NCBI GenBank assembly: GCA_016875095.1
Contig: VGSG01000045.1
Location: 1 to 33,664, forward strand
Length of the DNA stretch: 33,664 nt
Source of the DNA: Deltaproteobacteria bacterium
Lineage (GTDB): Bacteria; Desulfobacterota; Desulfomonilia; Desulfomonilales; Desulfomonilaceae
Direction: 5' to 3'
Position numbers and translations under genes: made by a program. The notes under the pieces are model-generated. The model saw only the letters and a program-made list of their open reading frames with translations, made no database searches and was not told the DNA's origin. Positions 15,009 through 22,444 of the stretch are shown here, in pieces (positions within the stretch are counted from its first letter, which is position 1; each line of letters starts with the position of its first letter).

Positions 15009-17093
15009 CTAGACAAGTGGGAGTCTCAGCAGGAGGGGTAAGGTTGCCCTGGCTGTTTGTGCGAGGAGGGGCTTTTCGCGTTCCAGGGAGAGGAGTTGCC
15101 GCACGTGATCGGCAGTTCGAAGAAGGAGCATGGCTAAGTCCCCCTCGTCCGCTCTCACGTGTCGGGTGAGTTCCGTCCATTCCACACCTTGGCCCCAGAG
15201 GTACGCGGCCGCGGCGGGCCAGAACATAACGGAGGGCACGCTAAAGCCCTTAGAGTACAGGTACTGAGCCCTCGGCTTCAGCTCGCGCAGCATTCGGCGC
15301 CACTTCTTCCAGAGCGGCCTTGTCTCGTCCCAAAGCGCTTTGCTCATGAGAACTTCTCTCTCCTTGTCGAGGACAAATGGCGCCATGAGGCCGGCCAGCT
15401 CTTGGGGTTCGAGGTCCACGAATGTCCCGCGCCTGATCAGCTCCGCAATGAGCAGCGGGTGGTCAAGCCTCAGTTGAGCAGCCCAGCGTCCGTCATCCGC
15501 GGGAGTTCCCTTTTCATCAACATAATCCAGCTCTTGCAACACAGCTAGATGCCTCTGGAACTCCTTCTGAAGCCGCTGGTGGACTTTGCGGGCCTCGCGA
15601 GGATTCTCATGAAACGCGGCGAATGAGAGCCCCATCAGCTCTTTAATTCCTGCGGGATCATGCGAAAGGAGCAGATTCAGCGCCATAGAAAAATTGACCA
15701 TGATTCTCGATTCCAATGGTTCCGGAGGTGAGCGTAACAGTTCGGCCACCAGCTCCAAGTTCATAAACTTTCCGGGAACGATGAGCGTGAAACCTGCTTT
15801 ATCCATGCCTCGCCGACCTGCTCGGCCGGTCATCTGGTGGAGGTCGGTGGCGGTCATGTCAACGAACGTAGCCCCGTCGAATCGGTCGCTTTGTACGATG
15901 ACCACGGTCCGAGCTGGGAAATTCACCCCCGCGGCCACGGTCGAAGTGGAGAAAATGACCTCCAGATGCCCAAGAGCCATCATTCGTTCGACAAACAGGC
16001 GCCAAGCGGGCAATTGGCCTGCGTGATGAGATCCTGCCCGACACTGGATGAGACGCCCGAGCTGCCGTTGCGTCAGCAACTCCGGATAGTTCTGAGTCTC
16101 TGCTTCAATCGCGTCCTGGAACGCCCCATCGTCCGCCGCGAGCGGCGAAAGTTGAAGCTCCCGGAGCGCCTTATCGCAGTCGGCGCGGGACTTAAGAAAA
16201 ACAATGGCAGGCAGTAGTTGGAACTCCCTGAGAGTAGAGACGATGCCGTTCACGTCCGGCGCGACCCTCTCGCCGAACTTGCGGCTCTGTTTCTCAGCCC
16301 GCGCATAGCCCGCCACCGTGTGGAAGAGCCGATCGCCTTTGAAGAAGGGAGTGAGTTCTCCCGTCGTAGAGCGGAAGAGCACATACAGAGGGACGGGCCG
16401 AACTTCGTCCAGAACCACGCGACATGCCGCTCTGCGGATATGGCTCAGCCAGGCAGCGACCTGCTCCGCATTGGAGATGGTCGCTGACAGCAGCAAAATC
16501 CTCACCCGGTCAGGGAGATAGATGAGCACTTCTTCCCAGACCACTCCTCGATCAGGGTCTCCGAGATAGTGGGCCTCGTCCAGGATTACCAGGTCCACAG
16601 GCAGACGCTCGCCGGAATGCATCGCGTCATAAAGCTGGTTGCGGAGGATTTCGGTTGTTCCCACGATAACGGGGGCGTCGGGGTTTTCCTTGCGATCACC
16701 CGTGAGAATTCCCACGTTCTCGGCGCCGAACTCCACGCCGAATTCCTGATGTTTCGCATTGGAAAGCGCCTTGAGCGGCGTTGCGTACCACACTCTCGCT
16801 CCGTGCTTGAGGTATTCCCTTGCGGCTTGAAGAGCGATCCAAGTCTTGCCCGACCCCGTGGGTGCGCTTACGAGCACGTCCGTCGTAAGGATGGCCTTAC
16901 TCGCTTCTTGTTGGAATGGGTCGGGCCTAAACGGAGACGGCTCGGGTTTGCCTATATTCGCCAACATTTCCCGCGCCGCGGGATGAATGCGGGTCGGTCT
17001 CGCGACAGGCGCCACTTGCTTCCTTTTGTTCCGAGGAAATCGATCTTTCTTTCTTGGCGGCTTCTTGGATTTCGTTACGTGATATGCTCTCAT
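15009..17093 (-). CDS. Ski2-like DEAH-box superfamily 2 helicase
   Basis: 694 residues from ATG 17093. It is an ATP-dependent helicase of the Ski2/Mtr4/Hel308-like group, probably acting on RNA. A basic N-terminal tail (KSKKPPRKKDRFPRNKRK) precedes Walker A APTGSGKT (residues 77-84), ATPLKALSNAK (motif Ia), LDEAHYLGD (motif II, DEAH at 172-175), LLSATISN (motif III), FSTSTVAAGVNFPARTVVI (motif V) and HQMTGRAGRRGMDKAG (motif VI). All motifs look intact. The C-terminal 200 residues are helical, as in the exosome-type helicases, without a recognisable extra domain. I chose ATG 17093 because a promoter predicted at 17158-17186 would start transcription near 17150, leaving a normal leader with GAAG before the ATG; a TTG at 17138 lacks this. 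Confidence 0.93.
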   Translation of the reverse strand: MRAYHVTKSKKPPRKKDRFPRNKRKQVAPVARPTRIHPAAREMLANIGKPEPSPFRPDPFQQEASKAILTTDVLVSAPTGSGKTWIALQAAREYLKHGARVWYATPLKALSNAKHQEFGVEFGAENVGILTGDRKENPDAPVIVGTTEILRNQLYDAMHSGERLPVDLVILDEAHYLGDPDRGVVWEEVLIYLPDRVRILLLSATISNAEQVAAWLSHIRRAACRVVLDEVRPVPLYVLFRSTTGELTPFFKGDRLFHTVAGYARAEKQSRKFGERVAPDVNGIVSTLREFQLLPAIVFLKSRADCDKALRELQLSPLAADDGAFQDAIEAETQNYPELLTQRQLGRLIQCRAGSHHAGQLPAWRLFVERMMALGHLEVIFSTSTVAAGVNFPARTVVIVQSDRFDGATFVDMTATDLHQMTGRAGRRGMDKAGFTLIVPGKFMNLELVAELLRSPPEPLESRIMVNFSMALNLLLSHDPAGIKELMGLSFAAFHENPREARKVHQRLQKEFQRHLAVLQELDYVDEKGTPADDGRWAAQLRLDHPLLIAELIRRGTFVDLEPQELAGLMAPFVLDKEREVLMSKALWDETRPLWKKWRRMLRELKPRAQYLYSKGFSVPSVMFWPAAAAYLWGQGVEWTELTRHVRADEGDLAMLLLRTADHVRQLLSLEREKPLLAQTARATLPLLLRLPLV

Positions 17094-17157
17094 TAATTCT
17101 TCAGTATTTCGTTCAGCGCCGCGCGAATTCGCAATCAAACCGGTTGCGGTCGCCCCT

Positions 17158-17186
17158 GGTATAGCTCAGAAGCATTCATCTCACAA
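17158..17186 (-). promoter_or_regulatory. Candidate promoter of the helicase gene
   Basis: Minus strand TTGTGA (17181-17186), 17-base spacer, TATACC (17158-17163). Each box matches four of six consensus bases. Confidence 0.4.
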
Positions 17187-17378
17187 GGGCGCGGGCCGGG
17201 AAGGTTGCGGACGCGGGGGAAGCGCTCTCATCGTATCTCGCAAAATGTCCCGCGCCCCAGAGCGTTATGGGTTTCATTGACATAAAGGATGAAGCTGAAA
17301 TTCAAGAGATGGTATGAATCGGCTTTGTCAGGGTTAGGCGGTCACGACGGGAGGCTTCTAGGACGGCCCGCCTCGCGC

Positions 17379-17651
17379 TTATTCGTAGAGTTCGTCATCC
17401 CGGCGGGCCGCTTTTGGTTCCCCTCTGGTATAGATGGTCTTGTAAAGACCCGAAAAACCGGGGAGATCGAGGCAAGAGGAACAGTCTTGGCCTGGCTCGA
17501 CCACTCCGCCGGTTTCTATCCGCACTTCCAACCCCATAGATTCGTAGGCTTCCTTCATTTCCGACACACGAGGTTCTTCCGCGGTAAACCGTCGGACCCA
17601 ACCTTGGGCCAGCAGCTCCTCGTGACGCCTCAAAAGGGCCTCTCTGTCCAT
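17379..17651 (-). CDS. Small hypothetical protein with a CxxC pair
   Basis: 90-residue soluble protein with a clear start: ATG 17651 with GAGAGG six bases upstream. The N-terminal half is helical and charged (MDREALLRRHEELLAQGWVR, then EMKEAYESMGLEVRIETG). The second half holds a single Cys pair (C57, C60 in GQDCSSCLDLPGFSGLYKTI). I do not recognise a named family. The pattern looks like a conserved small protein that binds a metal or forms a disulfide. It lies 71 bases downstream of the zinc-ribbon-like gene on the same strand, and both end before the helicase gene's upstream region, so the two are probably co-transcribed. Confidence 0.65.
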   Translation of the reverse strand: MDREALLRRHEELLAQGWVRRFTAEEPRVSEMKEAYESMGLEVRIETGGVVEPGQDCSSCLDLPGFSGLYKTIYTRGEPKAARRDDELYE

Positions 17652-17722
17652 AGGGCGCCTCTCATGGAGTTTGCCTGTTCATGATCGAGGGGTTCCCTGC
17701 GTCCCAGCTTCGGATCGGGTGT

Positions 17723-18280
17723 TCAGAGTCCTTCAAAACGTCGAGCGTACGCAAGGACGGCCATTTGGTTTTCTTCTTCCCGCGGCAGATCTTCGGGTTG
17801 GACTATGGCGCCTGAGTCGCGGCGATAAAGCAGGACTACGAACTTGTTTTTCAGCCGGTTGGGTGGTTCCCACGCCTCGACCGTGACAACGGACCCGGTG
17901 TCTTGGGACCGCGCAAAGAGATCATACCCGGAAGTTGCTAAGCGCAGACGCTCTCTTATGATCTGAGAATCTGCCGGGGCGTCCGCGTCCAGCCCTCCTC
18001 CGAGTATCCATCGCCACAGCTCTTCGTCGTGAGCCGGTCCCCCTCTGGCCATAGAGAAATACGCTAATCGCGGCCAGGTAAAGGCATCTTCCGATTTCCA
18101 GGAGTACTGCTCCCGATCGTCGCACAGCGGTGCGCGGCAGCGAGGGCAAACTTCTCGAGGATTGACCGGTTGAACATAAATGATCCTCTCCTCATCGCAA
18201 ACCGCCACCGCTCGAACGAGCCCCTGCCAACCGCACGCCGAACACTGATAAGGACGTAAGCAGATTTCCGTGATCGACAT
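17723..18280 (-). CDS. Hypothetical protein with an N-terminal zinc-ribbon-like Cys pattern
   Basis: 185-residue soluble protein. The N-terminal 55 residues carry two CxxC knuckles, C13-xx-C16 (QCSACGWQG) and C45-xx-C48 (EVCPRCRAPLC), with further Cys at 28 and 53, the layout of a zinc ribbon. The rest is charged and without membrane segments. It contains VVTVEAWEPPNRLKNKFVVL and ends in PREEENQMAVLAYARRFEGL. No family is recognised. ATG 18280 is preceded by AAGGA at a seven-base distance, and a perfect TATAAT lies about 50 bases upstream. It is followed by the small CxxC protein gene and preceded, 124 bases away, by the end of the zinc permease gene, so a link to zinc is possible but unproven. 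Confidence 0.7.
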   Translation of the reverse strand: MSITEICLRPYQCSACGWQGLVRAVAVCDEERIIYVQPVNPREVCPRCRAPLCDDREQYSWKSEDAFTWPRLAYFSMARGGPAHDEELWRWILGGGLDADAPADSQIIRERLRLATSGYDLFARSQDTGSVVTVEAWEPPNRLKNKFVVLLYRRDSGAIVQPEDLPREEENQMAVLAYARRFEGL

Positions 18281-18330
18281 GGACTATTCCTTGGGGGATT
18301 CGTTCGGTAGGGAAACCTGAAGCCGGAATC

Positions 18331-18336
18331 ATTATA
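18331..18336 (-). promoter_or_regulatory. -10 box of the zinc-ribbon-like gene
   Basis: Perfect TATAAT on the minus strand, about 50 bases before the ATG at 18280. The -35 region at the right distance is poor (TGGCGC at 18-base spacing), so an activator or weak basal use is possible. Confidence 0.45.
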
Positions 18337-18403
18337 GCTCTCTCTCAAGGTCACGCGCCAGGGAAGAAGTGTGGGAAAGACCAGGAGTCTTCAGAAGGCC
18401 GCT

Positions 18404-19258
18404 TCACGGTCCAATGCTTCCAGGGAGGGCAAGGCGCTTGACTACGATCATGGTCAGGTACGCGGCCCCCGCGATGAGGATCGTGGTCGCTCCCACAGGA
18501 AGGTCCGGCCCGTAACTGACGGCCAGTCCCGCGCTCGTGAAGCCGAAACAGAGCACGCAACTCAATACCATCATGCGAGCCAGCGTCTTGGAAAAGAACT
18601 CCGCAATTGCGGTAGGTAGAGTCAGGAGCGCTATCACCATGACGAGGCCGACAACCATGGCCAGCACCACCGTGGTGAGCGCGGTGAGACACAAGAGCAG
18701 CAGATAGAAGAAATCGACCTTAAGCCCACGGAGCGCCGCGAATTCGCCGTCAAAACAGACAGCGACGAATTGGTTATAGAAAGCCAACCCCGCGGCCACC
18801 ACCACCACATCCAAACCTACAAGAAACCAGAGTTCCCTGGTGGAGACCATGAGGATGTTCCCGAAGAGATAGCTCATCAGATCGGTATTGTAGCCCGGGG
18901 TCCGGGAGATGAAGAGGACCCCGACCGCCATTCCCACGGCCCAAAGCGCGCCGATGACCGTGTCTTCCCGCTGTTTTGCCCGGAGGCTCACCACCCCTAT
19001 GATCAACGCGGAGAGGATCGCCGCCGCAACAGCGCCGTGTAAAGGCGTCACCGCCTCCCAATGCCCGTTCTTTTGCAGGAACAGGGCGAGCCCCATGCCG
19101 CCGAGCACCGAGTGGGCAATTCCCCCCGCGATATACGTGATTCGCTTGACCAAGACAAATGCCCCGATAACGCCGCATGCCACACTGGCCAAAGCGCCGG
19201 TGAGCAGGGCGTACTGGAGGAACAGGTGCTGCTGAAGGTCGATCAGGAATGCGCACAT
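18404..19258 (-). CDS. znuB: Zinc/manganese ABC transporter permease
   Basis: 284-residue integral membrane protein of the ABC-3 permease family, which forms the channel of a high-affinity Zn or Mn importer. Multiple hydrophobic segments run through the sequence. Family motifs include RITYIAGGIAHSVLGGMGLA near residues 39-58, the central HGAVAAAILSALIIGVVSL, and VVGLVMVIALLTLPTAIAEF near the C-terminal third. The length is normal. Its ATG at 19258 lies within the end of the ATPase gene (16-base overlap), so the two are coupled. It is the last gene of the regulator-znuA-znuC-znuB operon. Zn is favoured over Mn because the solute-binding protein carries a His-rich loop. Confidence 0.92.
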   Translation of the reverse strand: MCAFLIDLQQHLFLQYALLTGALASVACGVIGAFVLVKRITYIAGGIAHSVLGGMGLALFLQKNGHWEAVTPLHGAVAAAILSALIIGVVSLRAKQREDTVIGALWAVGMAVGVLFISRTPGYNTDLMSYLFGNILMVSTRELWFLVGLDVVVVAAGLAFYNQFVAVCFDGEFAALRGLKVDFFYLLLLCLTALTTVVLAMVVGLVMVIALLTLPTAIAEFFSKTLARMMVLSCVLCFGFTSAGLAVSYGPDLPVGATTILIAGAAYLTMIVVKRLALPGSIGP

Positions 19259-20082
19259 GGGCCGGAAGCTCCCGAGTTGGTCTTATCATGCCTCACCATC
19301 TTCAGGGACGACCCGTAAAGCCTCGTGATCGTCTCCCCTACGACCTCGCTGGTTGGGTGCGCTACTACGGTCCGTTTCACGCACAACACCCTGTTCACAT
19401 AGCGCGATACAAACGCGAAATCATGCGAGACAAGGATTATGGTCAAATGCTCGGCGAGCGAGTGAAGAAGCTCGGATAGCTCGGTCTCCACGGCAAGATC
19501 CAGACCGGCGGTCGGCTCGTCAAGGAGTAGCAGTTCCGGTCGAGTGGCCAGGGCCCGCGCGATGAGCACCCGCTGCCGTTGACCGCCCGACAACGCCGAG
19601 AAATGGCTCTTGCGGCGCTCCCACATGTCCATCTGTCTCAGCGCGTTGCGAGCAATCTCCTTGTCGACTCGCGTGTACGGCCCGAAAGATCTCGAATGCC
19701 CCAGGCGCCCCATGAGCACCACACTCATCACATCCACGGGGAACTGGGGATCCAGATGCGCGTGCTGCGGCATATATCCGATTCGACGACGCGCGTGCTC
19801 GGGTCGGTCCCCAAAGACGCGAACGCTGCCGGCCTGAGGATGGATCAGACCCAGCATGAGCTTGAGCAGGGTGGTCTTCCCGCTCCCGTTCGGCCCCACG
19901 ATCGAGACGAACTCGCGCTCCTTCACGGAGAAGTTTACCGCCTCAAGGACCGGGTGGCGATTGAACGTGAAGGACACATCCTCGAATTCTATGACGGGCC
20001 TTTCAGGCAATGTGGGCTTCCTTATTCTCCTCGACCGGGCCGCGCTGAGGTTCATCGAAAAGCTCAGTTGGTGAGACACCAC
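19243..20082 (-). CDS. znuC: Zinc ABC transporter ATP-binding protein
   Basis: 279-residue ATPase that powers metal import. Walker A is GPNGSGKTT, the signature is LSGGQRQRVLIARAL, Walker B with D-loop is LLLLDEPTAGLD, and the switch is VSHDF; the Q-loop lies in GYMPQHAHLDPQ. An N-terminal extension of about 25 residues (rich in Arg and Ser) precedes the domain at PVIEFEDVSFTF. GTG 20082 has GGGAG seven bases upstream, in the 18-base gap after znuA; a second possible start is ATG 20055. The C-terminus runs 16 bases into znuB. The last residues (NSGASGPCAHS) contain a Cys and a His, but I give this no weight. Confidence 0.93.
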   Translation of the reverse strand: MVSHQLSFSMNLSAARSRRIRKPTLPERPVIEFEDVSFTFNRHPVLEAVNFSVKEREFVSIVGPNGSGKTTLLKLMLGLIHPQAGSVRVFGDRPEHARRRIGYMPQHAHLDPQFPVDVMSVVLMGRLGHSRSFGPYTRVDKEIARNALRQMDMWERRKSHFSALSGGQRQRVLIARALATRPELLLLDEPTAGLDLAVETELSELLHSLAEHLTIILVSHDFAFVSRYVNRVLCVKRTVVAHPTSEVVGETITRLYGSSLKMVRHDKTNSGASGPCAHS

Positions 20083-20100
20083 TGGGCGTCTCCCGTGCTA

Positions 20101-21141
20101 CTATTTCTGTTTGCTGAGCGCGCCCTCGACTTTCGACGCCATTTCCCTCAGGTTCTGAATGTAGTCCCTCGCCACGGGATCCATGGATACCACAGCGCCT
20201 TCGATCGCTGCGGCAATGGTATGCGCGTTCTTCGTATCAAACTGGGGCTGCACAAAAATGACTTTGACCCCTTTCTTCTTCGCCTTGTTGATCAGGCCGG
20301 CCAATTGCTTGGCGCTGGGTTCCTTGCCCCCGGTCTCCACAGCCACCTGTTTCAATCCATAGCGGTCTGCGAAGTACCCGTACGCAGGATGGAAAACAAA
20401 TATCTCCCGACCCTTGACCCCGACCAGTGCCCGAGCGATTTCTTCGTGCAGCGCATCCAAATCCTGCCTAAGGGCTTCCAGATTTGAACGGTACTCGTCA
20501 CAGCGCCGAGCATCGATCGTGCACAGGGTTTCCGCAATTGTCCAGGCCTGCCGCTTCACTAAAATCGGATCGAGCCAGGTGTGCGGATCAAGTTCTTCCG
20601 TGTGGGCTTCCTCGTCTTTATCGTGAGACGATTTCTTCCCATCCACCGGTTTGCGGGGTTTGGGCCGGCCGTGTCGATCACTTGTCTTGCCGTGCCCATG
20701 GTCGTGGGGCTCAACCATCTCTCTGAGTTCGATTCCCTTGGTGGTGTCAACCACCAGCAAGCTCTTGGCCGCGGAAGAGATCTTCGGGACGAGCCCGGTT
20801 TCAAAGGGAAGGCCGATTCGAAAAAACACCTGCGCTTGGGCCAACAAAGACATTTGTCTTGGGGTCGGCTCATAGCTTTCGTGAGACTGGCCCGGGCCGG
20901 CCAGAACCTGGACGTCCACATGTCGCCCACCCACGCGTTCCACGAAGTACGCCTGGGGAAGAATGCTTACGAAAACCTTGATCTTCTCCGAGGCTTGTGC
21001 GTTTGCGCCGAATACCAGGATAGCGACAACGGCAATCCCAACAGCCTGGCCAATGCGTTTCGAGGCGTCTTTCAGCGCCCCGGACCGGCGCGCCCAGCGC
21101 GGAATGCCCTGGTCGCCAGGTTTACGAACGATCCCGGCCAT
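20101..21141 (-). CDS. znuA: Zinc ABC transporter substrate-binding protein
   Basis: 346-residue exported metal-binding protein from ATG 21141 (GGAG eight bases upstream). The N-terminus is a basic stretch followed by a hydrophobic segment AVGIAVVAILVFGANAQAS, a signal peptide or anchor. The cluster A-I family features are visible: VFVSILPQAYFVERVGG, GPGQSHESYEPTPRQM (first His ligand region), then a His-rich loop (EPHDHGHGKTSDRHG through KKSSHDKDEEAHTEE), which is typical of zinc-specific ZnuA. The next ligand region is LDPHTWLDP, and HPAYGYFADRYGL carries the third His. The start codon lies inside the upstream regulator gene (20-base overlap), so expression is coupled to it. Confidence 0.93.
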   Translation of the reverse strand: MAGIVRKPGDQGIPRWARRSGALKDASKRIGQAVGIAVVAILVFGANAQASEKIKVFVSILPQAYFVERVGGRHVDVQVLAGPGQSHESYEPTPRQMSLLAQAQVFFRIGLPFETGLVPKISSAAKSLLVVDTTKGIELREMVEPHDHGHGKTSDRHGRPKPRKPVDGKKSSHDKDEEAHTEELDPHTWLDPILVKRQAWTIAETLCTIDARRCDEYRSNLEALRQDLDALHEEIARALVGVKGREIFVFHPAYGYFADRYGLKQVAVETGGKEPSAKQLAGLINKAKKKGVKVIFVQPQFDTKNAHTIAAAIEGAVVSMDPVARDYIQNLREMASKVEGALSKQK

Positions 21142-21412
21142 GAACTGACTCCCTGTGGGACGAGTCGCAGACCAGATGAAACGCGTGGCACTCTTGACAT
21201 TCGGCCACCGCGTGTTCCTTGGCAAATTGCTCCCAGTGCCGCCTTTGGTTCGGCATAAGTATGCCCGCTCCCATGCAGAGCGGGCAAATACTCTCCAGCG
21301 CGGACAGCACCGCGGTCCGAATGAATTCGGATCGATTCGGTATACCTTTCATTGCCTGTTTGAGTGATTCGGGAACCTTGAAGGTTATGATCTCCACTTT
21401 CTCAGGCGGCAT
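21122..21412 (-). CDS. Ribbon-helix-helix regulator with a Cys/His metal-binding tail
   Basis: 96-residue protein that leads the zinc uptake operon. Residues 5-41 (EIITFKVPESLKQAMKGIPN, then RSEFIRTAVLSALE) match the CopG/NikR-type ribbon-helix-helix DNA-binding fold. The rest carries C43-xx-C46, H59, H67, C72-xx-C75, H76, H79 and C82, an arrangement suited to zinc (CPLC and CQEC knuckles). It lacks the ACT-like nickel domain of NikR, so it is not a standard NikR. ATG 21412 has GAGAGG about eight bases upstream. The operon position, the overlap with znuA and a repeat-bearing promoter directly upstream suggest an autoregulated zinc sensor. That role is inference; classical zinc uptake regulators are Fur-type (Zur). 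Confidence 0.8.
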   Translation of the reverse strand: MPPEKVEIITFKVPESLKQAMKGIPNRSEFIRTAVLSALESICPLCMGAGILMPNQRRHWEQFAKEHAVAECQECHAFHLVCDSSHRESVHGRDRS

Positions 21413-21461
21413 AGTTCTTACCTCTCGACAAAGGGGGGGGCGGCCGGTTTCGTAAGACCCA

Positions 21462-21498
21462 GTGTTACCTTAATACATGGTATTACCAATCCTGTCAA
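21462..21498 (-). promoter_or_regulatory. Promoter and candidate operator of the zinc uptake operon
   Basis: On the minus strand TTGACA (21493-21498), a 17-base spacer and TATTAA (21470-21475) form a good sigma-70 promoter. The spacer contains TGGTAATACCA (21478-21488), an 11-bp perfect palindrome with a central base. The element GGTAATAC recurs as GGTAACAC at 21462-21469, 18 bases away and just past the -10 box. Repressor bound there would cover the promoter. The leader then has a run of eight C (plus-strand G at 21433-21440) before the ribosome site. Confidence 0.6.
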
Positions 21499-21595
21499 GC
21501 TCACCTCTCCCTCTCCCCTGCACGCCTCGTCGGCCGAAAGAGCCCCCTCCTACCTGGGGCCGATCAAACGCGTCACACAATGGCTGTTTCACAGA

Positions 21596-21609
21596 GAACC
21601 GCGCGGTTC
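21596..21609. repeat. 14-bp perfect palindrome
   Basis: GAACCGC-GCGGTTC, perfect over 14 bases, in the gap between the DUF4337 gene and the zinc operon promoter. It could be a protein-binding site; no gene-specific assignment is possible. Confidence 0.4.
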
Positions 21610-21685
21610 AGCCCGCTCGCAACCTCGTGAGCGATGGTCCCACGGCCTTATGCTATCGCGAATGAACGAGATCCCGCGCCCGGCA

Positions 21686-21710
21686 GGGTTCAAACCGCTT
21701 GTTTGAGCCC
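21686..21710 (-). terminator. Strong hairpin just downstream of the DUF4337 gene
   Basis: Arms GGGTTCAAAC and GTTTGAGCCC (10 bp with one G-T pair) around CGCTT, starting ten bases after the DUF4337 stop. No T run follows on the minus strand, so it may stabilise the 3' end rather than terminate by itself. Confidence 0.35.
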
Positions 21711-21719
21711 GTGTTCACA

Positions 21720-22310
21720 TCAGGTAACGAAAAGGACAAATCCGTCAACAAAATAGATCACCCCCACCGCGCCCACCGCGCACCCCGCAATCCATAGAGA
21801 TTTCCGCTTCATGAGGGCTCCCACGGAAGAGAGCAAGATGCCCATTTGGAGAAAAACCACCGCTATACCGAAGGCTTCTTGTCGCCGCGAAGTTATGTCT
21901 CGCTCTTTTTCATACTTCTTGGCTTCGGCCATGATCTCTTTTTTTTCCTCCGCATATCTGGCCAGCTCACTGGTGTACATGTCGATCTTCTTGGCGTAGG
22001 CCTCCCTCAGGCGGGGAGGCAGTGTGGCTTCTCCCGCGTCCAGCTCCACCTGGAGCTTGTCCCGTTGCATCTCGTAGAGGTATCCTTTGATACTCTTCGA
22101 CTGGAAGTACGACCACTGGTTCGCGGCCTGAGTCTGATTGAGCACCGTGTCCACCGAGTTGTTCCCCTCTTTGAAGCTTGCCAGGGTTGCGCAGACCGCC
22201 AGGATTATGGTGGTCAGAGCAAGGTAATTGAGCCATTTCTCGTGTTCGGCCCCGGGGCCTAACTGTTCCATCACTTCGTTTGGTTCCATGAGATCCTCAA
22301 GCGTGGCCAT
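21720..22310 (-). CDS. DUF4337 family membrane protein
   Basis: 196-residue inner-membrane protein matching the DUF4337 family: an N-terminal soluble piece (MATLEDLMEPNEVMEQLGPG), then a membrane helix (WLNYLALTTIILAVCATLAS, about residues 26-45), the family motif NQTQAANQWSYFQSKSIKG, a long charged helical region (about 75-140) likely to be coiled, and two C-terminal membrane helices (about 145-166 and 171-194). The family's function is unknown. It is divergent from a diguanylate cyclase gene across a 134-base gap. The start ATG 22310 has no strong ribosome site, but the sequence from it is family-like. A strong hairpin follows the stop. Confidence 0.85.
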   Translation of the reverse strand: MATLEDLMEPNEVMEQLGPGAEHEKWLNYLALTTIILAVCATLASFKEGNNSVDTVLNQTQAANQWSYFQSKSIKGYLYEMQRDKLQVELDAGEATLPPRLREAYAKKIDMYTSELARYAEEKKEIMAEAKKYEKERDITSRRQEAFGIAVVFLQMGILLSSVGALMKRKSLWIAGCAVGAVGVIYFVDGFVLFVT

Positions 22311-22388
22311 TCAGTGAACTACCCTGGCCAACAAGTTATTGGACAGGAGTTTTACGCCGTTGGCGCCTATCTCTCATCCGGCCCGGCG

Positions 22389-22397
22389 TGCTATTAT
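22389..22397 (+). promoter_or_regulatory. Extended -10 promoter of the diguanylate cyclase gene
   Basis: TGCTATTAT is an extended -10 element (TG-n plus TATTAT at 22392-22397), about 48 bases before the ATG at 22445. No good -35 box is visible, as is usual for this promoter class. Confidence 0.45.
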
Positions 22398-22444
22398 ACG
22401 CGCGGCTCCGCTGAATGCGACCCTGATTACAAGGATTCTCCCGT

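Noticed and set aside
19579-20487. Plus-strand open frame of 302 codons
   Set aside because: It is antisense to znuC and znuA; its length reflects high GC, and it has no recognisable domain or ribosome site.
20581-21258. Plus-strand open frame of 225 codons
   Set aside because: It is a shadow of znuA on the other strand.
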